A DNA stretch of 64,000 nucleotides from Diacronema lutheri (Eukaryota; Haptophyta; Pavlovophyceae; Pavlovales; Pavlovaceae): NCBI GenBank assembly GCA_019448385.1, contig JAGTXO010000013.1:558001-622000 (forward strand). Reading direction: 5' to 3'. The position numbers and the translations under genes are program-made. The notes under the pieces were generated by a model. The model was not told the origin of the DNA. It did no database searches and worked only from the letters and a program-made list of their open reading frames with translations. The stretch's first letter is position 1, and every line of letters begins with the position of its first letter. This document shows positions 10,087 through 18,974 of the stretch, in pieces.

Positions 10087-10892
10087 ATGGCGGAGCGCGC
10101 GTTGCTCGCGTTGGTGTGGCGAGGCCGCGAGGCGTTGACGCGCGCGCTGAGCACGCAGGCACACCGATCAAAGCCGCGCCCCGCCGCCAAGGACGTACCT
10201 CGGCGAGCGCGTCGCATTGACAGCGTGACGCCGTTCAGCTGGATGCAACGCTCGTCGGACGAGGACGAGCAGGATGCCGGGTCGGCGTCAAACAGCGCGC
10301 AATCGTCCATCCGCTCGTCAAGCTCGCACCCGCAACTGCCGCCGCTGCCCATCGAGCTGCTCCTCGGCTCGGTCTGCCACGGCGGCGCGCGTCAGCCCGC
10401 CGCTCGCTCGGGACGTGCGTGCCGTCGCGTGCCGTGCGCGGGCGCGACTCGCTTGCGAGCTGCGCGCAACCTGACGCGTTCCGATGCGCCCCGCTCGCGT
10501 GCCGACGTCACGCGTGCATAGGTGACGACAATTTGGTCAGCCTCGCCTGCACCAAGCAGGCGACAGACATGTGGAACGCGCTGGACGAGACGGAACGCGA
10601 GCGCTTCACCGCGCAGGCGGCCAAGGCGGCCAAGGAGTACACCATGGACGTGCACAAGTTCTACGCGCGCACACCGGGCGAGGCGACCGAGGGCGAGGCG
10701 GCCCTCGAGCGCTGGGTCGCGAAACGACTGAGCCTGAACGCTCGTCTCACGATGCGCCGGGTCGTGGAGGCGATCGTCGAGGGCAGAGCCCCGTGCAGCG
10801 CGCTGCCCGCCGAGGAGGCGGTGCCCGAGGAGGACAGCGCGCGCGCGTCGGCGCACGGCGCACGTCGGAAGGGGAGGCGAAGCGCTGCGTGA
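10087..10892 (+). CDS. Unrecognised protein with HMG-box-like C-terminal helices
   Basis: I propose two exons, 10087..10414 and 10522..10892 (232 residues), joined across a 107-nt gtgcgt...tag intron. An alternative acceptor after 10560 also gives an open frame. The N-terminus (ALTRALSTQAHRSK) looks like a basic presequence. The second exon has MWNALDETERERF followed by an Ala/Lys helix and YTMDVHKFY, which resembles helices II-III of an HMG box, but I cannot find a convincing helix I. If real, a mitochondrial or nuclear DNA-packaging protein is possible. Its start lies 74 bp from the divergent Tudor-LysM gene and its stop 35 bp from that of OGG1. Confidence 0.48.
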
Positions 10893-10927
10893 AAGATTTT
10901 TGTATTTCAGACAATGAAGGCCGAGCG

Positions 10928-12280
10928 CTACGAATCGTTCTCGAAGGCACTGCCCTCAAGGACGAGCCCACGGCGCGCGCGCTTTCGCGCGGCGTGTGGC
11001 CGTGCACCGTCTGCCTCGCCGCCGGGCGCAGGGCGCGCAGCGGGGCGTGTGCGGCTGCGGCTGCTCGCCGGCGCTCGCAGGGCCACCACCGCAGCTTCGT
11101 CGGGCGTGGTGGGCGAGGCTGCGCGGCCGCTCGGCTGCGCGTCGGCAGCCGCTGGCGAGCGCGTCGCGTCGCCAAGCGCCTTGTGCACCGCGCGCTGCCT
11201 CTGCTCCTCCTTCTTCTGCGCGCTCTTCTCGCGCTCGACGAGCCGAAAGGCGACCATCCGCTCCTGCAGCACGTCAGGCAGCAGCGCGCGGAAGACGGGC
11301 AACTCCGCGGCAAAAAGCACCGAGTGCGCCCAGCCCGCGTGCGCGCCAAACCGCGCGCGGAACAGGTCGCCAACGCGGCCGTACACGGCGGGCGTGAGGC
11401 TCTTGGCCTCATGGAGCGAAGGGTCGTAATCGCGGCAGGCAATCTGCCACACGTGCACGTCGACCGGGATCGTCGCCGGCTGGTCGAGGCTGAAGAGCGC
11501 GACGCAGTCTGCGACCTTTCGGCCGACGCCGCTCAGCTCGACGAGAGCGGCCTGCACGTCCTCGCGCGGTCGGCCGCGCTGCTCGACGAGCCAGTCGGCG
11601 CCGCCGCGCTCGAGGAGAAGGCTGGCGGTCTCGCGTATGAAACGCGCGCGGTACCCCAGCCCCAGCTCGCGTAGCTCCGCCTCAGGCACCTGCGCCAGTC
11701 GCTCGATTGTGGGGAAGGCGAAGAAGGATGGCACGTCCGCTCCGTCGCCAGAGGCGGCGCCAAAGATGCTCGCATCGCGGATCGGGATGCGTGTGCCGTA
11801 CGCCGCGCGCAGGCGAGCGAGAATGCCCGTGATCCGGCCGATGTTGTTGTTCGACGAGCAGATGAAGGAGAAGAGGCACTCGACCGGCTCCTGCCGCAAG
11901 ATGCGTAGGCCAGGCAGGGCGTTGAGCACGGCGCACGTGCGCTCGTCCGCCGAGCGCCAGCGCTCGTACAACTCAACGAGCGGCGTTTCGAGCTGGAAGT
12001 AGGCCGTGAGCGCCTCGCGCAGCGCGTCGGGACTCTCCTCGGGCGCGCTTGGGCAGCAGAACTCGACGTGCGAATCCTCCTCCTTGAGGACGATCACGCG
12101 CCCGCCGACCACGCCCACCCACGGGCTCTTCGCGTCCGAGCCCACGCGCGACCAGGTAAAAGCCTGACCATTCGCAAGCGTGGCGTGCAGCCGCAGCTCG
12201 GCGCGTGCCGCACCGAGCCGGTGCCACATACACCCGCCCTCCGTGCCGAGGACGCTCAGGTGCACGAGCGGGAGGCGCAT
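10928..12280 (-). CDS. OGG1: 8-oxoguanine DNA glycosylase OGG1
   Basis: A 450-residue single-exon protein. It removes 8-oxoguanine paired with C and nicks the strand by beta-elimination (base excision repair). The N-terminal OGG domain has NGQAFTW, the Asn triplet SSNNNIGRITG is at residues 143-152, and the helix-hairpin-helix-GPD region reads LSGVGRKVADC with the catalytic Lys (K255), then PVDVHVWQ with the essential Asp (D274). The last about 95 residues are Arg/Ala-rich and carry a RKRARRG stretch that could be a nuclear signal. Every active-site residue is intact. It starts 41 bp from the divergent membrane-protein gene. Confidence 0.96.
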   Translation of the reverse strand: MRLPLVHLSVLGTEGGCMWHRLGAARAELRLHATLANGQAFTWSRVGSDAKSPWVGVVGGRVIVLKEEDSHVEFCCPSAPEESPDALREALTAYFQLETPLVELYERWRSADERTCAVLNALPGLRILRQEPVECLFSFICSSNNNIGRITGILARLRAAYGTRIPIRDASIFGAASGDGADVPSFFAFPTIERLAQVPEAELRELGLGYRARFIRETASLLLERGGADWLVEQRGRPREDVQAALVELSGVGRKVADCVALFSLDQPATIPVDVHVWQIACRDYDPSLHEAKSLTPAVYGRVGDLFRARFGAHAGWAHSVLFAAELPVFRALLPDVLQERMVAFRLVEREKSAQKKEEQRQRAVHKALGDATRSPAAADAQPSGRAASPTTPDEAAVVALRAPASSRSRTRPAARPAPGGEADGARPHAARKRARRGLVLEGSAFENDS

Positions 12281-12321
12281 GCGGCACGGTAAAGGACTCG
12301 CGCCAAATAAAAAAAACGCCG

Positions 12322-13027
12322 ATGGACCGGCGAGGAGCGCAACGCGTCGCTGAAGGCACTGCGCTTGCAGCGGGCGTGGGAGGCGCGTGCGGTGGAGTTT
12401 GGGTGGCGGCCGCGGGCAGACCCTTCTTCCATCGCCACGTTATCGCGTCTGGCGTATCCCTGGGCGCGGTGGCAGGCAGCTACCTCGGTAAGGGGCCCCG
12501 CGCGCATCCGCGCCCGCAATGCATCGATCGGCGCGCACGCGCTCAGTCATGCGCCGGCCGCGCCCTCGCCACGCTCCCGTCGCGGGCGGCCGGCGCGTTG
12601 GCCAGGTGTCCGGCAAATGCTCATCGCCGCGCAGATGCACGACGCTGCTCCCGTCTCCGTGTTGGCCGGTTTCTACACGTCGGCCGCCCTATCGGTGGCG
12701 GCAGGCATACGCCGCTCGCGCATCCTGCCGTGGGCAATGTTCACGGGCGCGGCTGCGGGGCTGGCGCACCTCGCATACGATCGTGTCGAGCTCTCTAAGC
12801 ACGCGTACGTGCGCTCGCTGCCCGCCGGTCGCCCGCCCACCATCGTCGACTGGCTCGCGTGGGCCGCCGCGCCGCCAAAGCGCTCAGAGTGGACGCACCG
12901 CATCGGCGCGCAGCTCGACTGGCTGCTCTTCGGCAACGATATCATCGAGGTGCGCAGGCGCCTGGCGGAGCGCAGGAGCGGTGGAACGCGACGTCAGGAG
13001 GCAGGCTCGTCGCCTGCCGAAGAGTGA
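12322..13027 (+). CDS. Small Gly/Ala-rich membrane protein, Tim17-like at best
   Basis: Two exons, 12322..12487 and 12606..13027, give 195 residues across a 118-nt gtaagg...cag intron in phase 1. The join reads SYLG-VRQML. Four hydrophobic Gly/Ala-rich helices are visible: ALAAGVGGACGGVWVAAAG, SGVSLGAVAGSYLG, SVLAGFYTSAALSVAAG, and WAMFTGAAAGLAHLA. Spacing and small-residue content recall Tim17/22/23 channel proteins of the mitochondrial inner membrane, but the family signature is not clear. The C-terminal 80 residues are hydrophilic. It could equally be an unrelated four-helix membrane protein. Confidence 0.62.
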
Positions 13028-13143
13028 CAATGCACCCGGCCAGACTAACAATCCGAGGCCACAAAAAAAAACCCACCGCGACAACCCAAGGGCCAAGACG
13101 TCGGGCACAATGCACCAGTGTCCGTCGAGCAGCGCGCGCGCCG

Positions 13144-14298
13144 TCAGCTCGCGGCTCCGTCGCTCGCGTCGTGGAAGACGGCCACCTCCTCACGCGGCGC
13201 GTGCGTTGGCGGCACGAGCAGGAGCGCGTCGCGAAAGTCCTGCTGGCGCACGTGGCGCATCCCGGATGGGCGCTGAGCGGGAGCACCGCCGGCCGACCCG
13301 TTGGATTTCGGCGCGACGGCCGCGGCGACGACGTTCGAGCGCGCGTACGCAGCCGGATTGTTGCACAGGTGCTCTCGCACGGGCAGCATCGCCGCCGCCC
13401 GGCAGAGCTCCTTGAGGTCGGAGCCCGAGTAGCCGTGCGTGATGCGGGCGAGCTCATCAAGATCCACGTCCTCGGCGAGCGGCTCGTCGCGCAGCAGCAG
13501 CGCGAGGATGCCCCCGCGCTGCTCGCGCTCCGGCAGGCCAACGAAAAACTGGCGGCCAAGCCGGCGGCGGATCGCCGGGTCGAGCACGTTTGGCCGGTTG
13601 GTCGTGCCAATGACGAGCACGCGCGAGCTCTCCTTGGTGAGCAGGCCGTCCCAGTGCGTCATCCACTCGGACTGGAACGAGGCCGTCGCCTCGTGGTCGC
13701 TCTTCGAACGCTCGCGGAAGAGGCAATCGATCTCATCGACGAAGAGCAAGGATGGCTCGAGCTTGTGCGCGACTGACCAGATGGCGGCGACGCGCTTCTG
13801 GCTCTCGCCGTACCACTTGCTCAGCATCGACGACGGATTCACGTTGAGGAACGCGCATCCCGCCTCCTTGGCGATCGCCTTTGCGAGCATCGTCTTGCCC
13901 GTGCCTGGCGGGCCGTGCAGGAGCAGGCCCCGTGTCGGCTGCAAAAGCTTGCTGTGCGTGAGCAGGTCGGGACGGAGCAGCGGGAGGAGGACGGCTTCGC
14001 GCAGCTGGCCGATCAGACTTGACTGTCCGCCGATGCTCTCGAAGGTGACCTCGAGCTGCGCGGCGTCCACGCACACCGACTCAGCCACCTGGATCTCCAT
14101 CGCCGAGAAGGGCACCTTGCGAGCGATGCCAAACCGGTTCCGCAGGCGCTCGGCTTCGGCGTCCAAGCGCGCGCGGCTCTTCGGATTGAAAAGGCGGTTC
14201 AGCAGCATTGCCGTGCACACCGTCGCGAGCGACGAGAGCATCAGGTCGGGCAGCAGGCGGTAGATCCGCGACCCATGCGCCGCACCCACCGAAGCCAT
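13144..14298 (-). CDS. MSP1: Msp1/ATAD1-type membrane-anchored AAA ATPase
   Basis: A 384-residue single-exon protein. The N-terminal helix ([15 protein letters not shown], residues 19-33) is the membrane anchor, followed by a linker with the Msp1-like ESIGG start of the AAA domain. Walker A GPPGTGKT is at 129-136, Walker B is LLFVDEID, and the second region of homology has [13 protein letters not shown] with the arginine fingers. The family extracts mislocalised tail-anchored proteins from the mitochondrial outer membrane and peroxisomes. Pore-loop WYGESQK is present. The frame is open upstream but the ATG at 14298 fits the family's N-terminus. The divergent ubiquitin-like gene begins at 14348, or at 14297 if its upstream ATG is used. 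Confidence 0.93.
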   Translation of the reverse strand: MASVGAAHGSRIYRLLPDLMLSSLATVCTAMLLNRLFNPKSRARLDAEAERLRNRFGIARKVPFSAMEIQVAESVCVDAAQLEVTFESIGGQSSLIGQLREAVLLPLLRPDLLTHSKLLQPTRGLLLHGPPGTGKTMLAKAIAKEAGCAFLNVNPSSMLSKWYGESQKRVAAIWSVAHKLEPSLLFVDEIDCLFRERSKSDHEATASFQSEWMTHWDGLLTKESSRVLVIGTTNRPNVLDPAIRRRLGRQFFVGLPEREQRGGILALLLRDEPLAEDVDLDELARITHGYSGSDLKELCRAAAMLPVREHLCNNPAAYARSNVVAAAVAPKSNGSAGGAPAQRPSGMRHVRQQDFRDALLLVPPTHAPREEVAVFHDASDGAAS

Positions 14299-14347
14299 GC
14301 TGTATGTCGCGCTGGCAGCGGTGGGCGCGATACAAAAAGCCCGCAAG

Positions 14348-15268
14348 ATGAGGGCGGCGAGACGCGTGGCAGTGCTGGTGCTCGCGTACATCGTCGCGGT
14401 GGCGGTCGGGGGTGGGGGCGCGCGCGCTTCGAGCCGATCGCGCGTCAGTCTGTCTCGACTGCGCGGTGGCCAGCAGCTGCAGGTGAAGACGCTGGCGGGC
14501 AAGACGCTCTCGATCGAGGTTGAGCCGACCGAGTCGATCGAGAGTATCAAGCAGAAGATCGCCGACCAGGAGGGCGTGGAGGAATCGACGCAGCGGCTCA
14601 TCTTTGGGGGCAAGCAGCTGGAGAATGGCAAGACGCTGCAGGATTACGACGTGGGTGCGGACGCGACCGTGCATCTCGTCCTCCGCCTACGCGGCGGCGA
14701 TCGGCCGGCGCGGCCTGCACGAGCGCCGATCATCGGCCGCTCGGCACGCGCCTCGCGGCGGGCGTGGTCGTGTGGGCGAGTGGCGTTGAGCCGACTGCGC
14801 GGTGGCCAGCAGCTGCAGGTGAAGACGCTGGCGGGCAAGACGCTCTCGATCGAGGTTGAGCCGACCGAGTCGATCGAGAGTATCAAGCAGAAGATCGCCG
14901 ACCAGGAGGGCGTGGAGGAATCGACGCAGCGGCTCATCTTTGGGGGCAAGCAGCTGGAGAATGGCAAGACGCTGCAGGATTACGACGTGGGTGCGGACGC
15001 GACCGTGCATCTCGTCCTCCGCCTACGCGGCGGCGCGAGCGTTGCGGGGAACCGCCTGATTTACTGGCTCTTTCAGCTGCAGAAGGGCGGAGCACTCAAT
15101 CTGCCCTACCGCAAGCACGAGCACACGGCGGACGAGCTTGAGCTCATGCAGCTCAACCGCAAGTGGTGGAGCGCCGCGCGGCTGTGTGCGCTCGGCCTCG
15201 CGTTTTACGCGCTCACGGCCATAGCAGCGCGGAACAATGTGCTTGGCGCGTGGGACGTCATCGCATGA
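14348..15268 (+). CDS. Signal-peptide tandem ubiquitin-like membrane protein
   Basis: A 306-residue protein. The start ([20 protein letters not shown]) is a signal peptide, followed by an Arg/Ser-rich transit-like stretch. Two identical about 76-residue ubiquitin-like modules follow. Each is preceded by LSRLRGG and ends in LVLRLRGG; between them is a 36-residue Arg/Ala linker. The hydrophobic patch positions of ubiquitin (L8, I44, V70) and lysines equivalent to K6, K11, K27, K29 and K48 are kept. K33 and K63 are replaced, and the first residue is Gln, not Met. A C-terminal tail has one transmembrane helix ([18 protein letters not shown]). Periplastidal (SELMA-type) ubiquitin-like function is one inference; ER-lumen residence is another. 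Confidence 0.85.
   Translation: MRAARRVAVLVLAYIVAVAVGGGGARASSRSRVSLSRLRGGQQLQVKTLAGKTLSIEVEPTESIESIKQKIADQEGVEESTQRLIFGGKQLENGKTLQDYDVGADATVHLVLRLRGGDRPARPARAPIIGRSARASRRAWSCGRVALSRLRGGQQLQVKTLAGKTLSIEVEPTESIESIKQKIADQEGVEESTQRLIFGGKQLENGKTLQDYDVGADATVHLVLRLRGGASVAGNRLIYWLFQLQKGGALNLPYRKHEHTADELELMQLNRKWWSAARLCALGLAFYALTAIAARNNVLGAWDVIA
14456..15035 (+). repeat. Two perfect 244-bp direct repeats (ubiquitin-like modules)
   Basis: Bases 14456..14699 and 14792..15035 appear identical throughout, at third codon positions too, with an offset of 336 bp. The linker between them is not duplicated. This points to recent duplication or active gene conversion, as in polyubiquitin genes. Confidence 0.88.
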
Positions 15269-15432
15269 CGCCTGAGCGCGGTGAATGTTACATTTGGCCC
15301 TTGCGCTGGGGATTCGCCACGTGCGCCTACCTCCCAGGCAGAGTCGAGGGTCAAAGTCCGATGATTTGAGCCTGTGACAGCAACGATGGCGGGTTCAAAT
15401 CGAGCGGGTTCAAATCGGCGAACATTGAGCTG

Positions 15433-18400
15433 ATGCCGCTGCCCAAGCCGGATCTGTTCGGGGCGGGGGGGCCGCCGGCGGGTGGCAAAGCTGCGGGCTC
15501 GCTGAAAGGGAGCAAGCCTGCCGGCGGCAAACCCGGCGGCGCCGCGGGCAGCTGGAACTGGGCTGGCGATCTAGGCGCGGGCAAAAAGCAAGACGGGTGG
15601 GCATCGGCCAAGAAGGCGCTCAGCGCGCTCGGCGTGAAGCCCGCTACGCCGGGCGCGAGCCAGAAAAGCACAGCTCTAGCGCTGCACAAGCCAGCCAAGT
15701 CGTCGGCGGTCGGCGGCGCCTTGGGCTGGGGCGAGGAGCCGACGGCCACCGCCGCAAAGGCAGCAAAAGGGGCCATGGGCAAACGGGCGGCGCGGGCAAA
15801 AGCGGGCGGCGCGGGCAAGGCCGCGGCCAAAGGCAAGCACAGCGCGCTGGCGAGCGATTCGTCACTTTCCGAGGCCAGCCTTGACTTCACCGACTCGGAG
15901 GATGAGGAGCAGGCCGCGCGGCGCGCCGCAAAGACGGCCGCGCCCGCCGTCAAGGGGCCAGTGCTCGGCGCGAGCGGGCCGGCAGCGGTCGGCCCCCTCG
16001 CCCCATACGCGGCGGCGCAGGCGTCCGCACCGCCGTACGCGGCCAAGCAGCTCGGCGCGAGCGCACAGTCTCGCATCGGCACCGCTCCCGCGCATGGCCC
16101 GCCTCACGCCAGCGGCGGGGCGGTTGGCGTCGGCGCTGGCGCATCCGCTGACGATGCCGCGGGTGCGCTCAGCGCGCCTCGCGGCGCCGCGATGGAACCA
16201 CCTGGCGGGTCTCGGCCGGTTACTGCGCCGCCCACGGGCGGAGCGGGCGCCGGCGAGCCGGCGCGTGTGCCGCCGGCTGCGCTGGCGAGCGGTTCAGATG
16301 CGCCGCTTTCTGCAACCGACGAGCGCAGTCGGCGGCTCGCCGAGATTGCGCGGCTGCAGGCGCACATCGAGGCGAGCAAGACCAAGCAGCAGCAGGCAAA
16401 CGCGCCAAAGGCTGCCGGCCCGGGCGCCCCGCCGCGCGCCGCTGCGGGGCCGACTGCCGCGCAACCTGCCGCCGCGCAACCTGCCGCCGCGCAACCTGCC
16501 GCCGCGCAACCTGCCGCCGCGCAACCTGCCGCCGCGCAACCTGCCGCCGCGCAACCTGCCGCCGCGCAACCTGCCGCCGCGCAACCTGCCGCCGCGCAAC
16601 CTGCCGCCGCGCTCGCGGCGCACGGCGCGGTCGCGCCGGCCGCAGCAGCAGCTGCCGCCACCTTGGCGCAGCGCGGCAGCGCGCTGCCCGTCTCTGCCGC
16701 AGTCGAGGCGCACGGGCGCGTGCTGAGCATCGCCGACCTTGGCGGCTTCTCGTCATCGCATTCTGCCGAAGAAGTGTCGGTTGGCGGTGACGGCGGCGAC
16801 TCTGCGGAGGAGGTGTCGATCGACGACAACGACTCGCCCGTGCGCGCGGGCTGGCAGGCTGAGCGTGGCGGCTTCGCGGGCGGCGCGCCGAGCCTGGCAG
16901 GGCCGACTGCGTCGAGCGTAGGCGAGCGCACAAATGGCCCGTCAAGCGCAGTGGTAAGCCGTGCGGCCGTCGGGCAGAGCGAGGGCGCGGGCGGACGCAC
17001 CGTCGGCGCTGCGCACGCGCTGAATGCCGTCGGCGCCTCTACCACACGCGCCGAGGCGGTTGGCCGGATCATGTCGTTTGCTGAGCTGGACCTTTCCGAC
17101 GGAGCGTCGGATGCTCCGCAGCCCTCGCCGCGCGCGCGCGCGCCGCCTGCGGCGGACGAGGCGGCCGCGGGCGTGCGCGCCAACGCGGCGCTGCCCGTGA
17201 GCCGCCGCCCGCCCGCTGCGGGCGGCGACGGCGGCCCCGCGCTCGCCGGCCTCGCGCTGCGCGCCGGTGGGCCGATTCCGGAGGCGGCTGGGCGCATCCT
17301 CATGATGGACGAGCTGGACCTGTCCGACACGTCCGACAGCGCTTCCGACGTCATAGGCGCGCGCGCGGCCGGGCCGCTCGGCGGCGAGGCGTTTGGGCAG
17401 CGCGGTGGCGAGGTTGCGCGTGCCCGTACCGTGCAGCCTCCGAGCGCGACGGCCTCGCCCGTGTCGCGCAGGGGCAGCAGTCCGCAGCGTGCACCACGCG
17501 CGGCGGTTGCCGCCGCGCACGCTCGCGTGCTCGGCGGCGTGCGAGTCCTATCGGTGGGCGACCTGCCAGATCTGGAGTCCGGCCGCGTCTCGCTCTCGCC
17601 GGACTCGGTGTCGCCGGACTCAAACCGATCGCCCGTACGATCGACCTCGCGTGGCAGTAAGGGCAGTCCGCAGCGCGTGCAGGCCAAGGCCGAGCGCGCG
17701 CGCGCGCGCTCGCGCGGCCGCAGCCGCAGCAGCAGCCCCTCACCCGACGCTGGCCGCGGCCGCAGCCCGGGCATCCATTCGGCTCGCGGCATCTTCCCTC
17801 GCCGTGGCAGTGCACGCGGCGTGAGCGTCGCCGTGCAGACGGTGGACGCTGGCGCGCGTGCGCACGCTGATTTGGAGGCAGGCGCAGACGAGGCCTTTGC
17901 CCCGCCGCTGCCGCCACCGATCGCTCTCACGCGCGTGCTCGAGCGAGAGCGTGAGGTGCGTCGCCTGCTCGCTGCCCTCGGCCACGCGCGGCGCGAGCGC
18001 GCTACCTCCCACCATCTGCTTACGCGCATGCGACGGCCACGTGCCCACCCCTCCTCCCTCCTCCCTCCGTCCTGCTCCGCTTGCCTGCGCCGCCTCGCAG
18101 CTCCTCACAGCACTGCGCGAGCGCGTCAAGGGTAGCACGGCCGCACCGCGCACGCCGCTCGCCGCGTGGCCTCAACCCAACGTGCAGCCGCTCCGCGAGG
18201 TCCCATCCGCCGTGCACGGGTGGGCAGCGCCGCTGCCCGCACGCGCGCCCGCTGAGCCGATCGTGCGGCCAATCGGCGGACGCTCGGATGGCAGCGCGAC
18301 CCAATCCGGGCCAGGGCCGCTCGGTAACTTGTCGGATGTACCGCGAGCAATGGCGGCGCTCGTGTCTGCGCTCGCGCTCGCGCCGTCTGGCGCTCGGCGC

Positions 18401-18778
18401 GCGTGGCCGGAGGTGACCACAATCGACGCTGAGCGCGAGCTCGCCGGTACGTGTGCGCGTGAAGGGCAGCGCAGCTTCCTGCGCATGGCTCGCGCCAGGG
18501 CTCGCGCCACACGCTCGCGGCGCCTCCGCTAGCCGTGCCGTCACCCGGGGCTCGCCTGTGCTCACTGCTCACGCGCCGTCCGCCGCGCGCGCCCGCTCGG
18601 CCCGCGCGGCGTGCACGCAGAATGCGAGGCGGGCGCGGTCGCGGTCGCTGCGGAGGCGGTGCGCGTGCGCGCGCAGCTGCACGAGCTGAACCGACTGCGG
18701 GCGTCTGTTGCCGCACTCAACGCACCCGGCCCCAGCTCGCTTGGCATCCGGCCCAGCTCGCTCGGACACCGCTTTTGA
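15433..18778 (+). CDS. Large disordered protein with repeated R-[VI]-[LM]-[SM] motifs
   Basis: Three exons (15433..17955, 18101..18446, 18621..18778) give 1,008 residues; introns of 145 and 174 nt are GT-AG, the first with a strong pyrimidine tract. I do not recognise a family. The N-terminal half is Ala/Gly/Lys-rich and includes ten AAQPA repeats. Four spaced motifs follow at residues about 427, 543, 620 and 702: GRVLSIADL, GRIMSFAELDLSD, GRILMMDELDLSD and VRVLSVGDLPDL. After a Ser/Arg-rich stretch (SRGRSRSSSPSP) the C-terminus forms a coiled coil (DAERELAECEAG, RVRAQLHELNRL) that appears only after splicing. Repeated short linear motifs suggest a multivalent scaffold. Confidence 0.73.
16456..16605 (+). 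repeat. 15-bp tandem repeat, ten copies, coding AAQPA
   Basis: Ten in-register copies of gccgcgcaacctgcc encode (AAQPA)10 within the gene above. I see no substitutions between copies, so the array is young and probably length-variable. Confidence 0.9.
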
Positions 18779-18974
18779 ACAGTTGAGGGGCTCGGTGACC
18801 TCGTGCACGGCAGGTTAGAACGTGCCATCTTCGCGCGCTCTCGCGACGCGCGCTCTCGGGACAGCCTCCGAGCGCGCAGGCCGCAGCTGACTCGCCCCGA
18901 AAGCGTCGTCACTGTGTAGTAGAATCGTGACGGTTGCGCGTAACACGCACTTGCTACGGAGGTGGAGCGCAGCC

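Noticed and set aside
15385-15418. Two gggttcaaatcg strings resembling a tRNA T-loop
   Set aside because: The flanking bases do not form a T-stem, and no acceptor or anticodon stem can be folded around them. It is a short tandem repeat.
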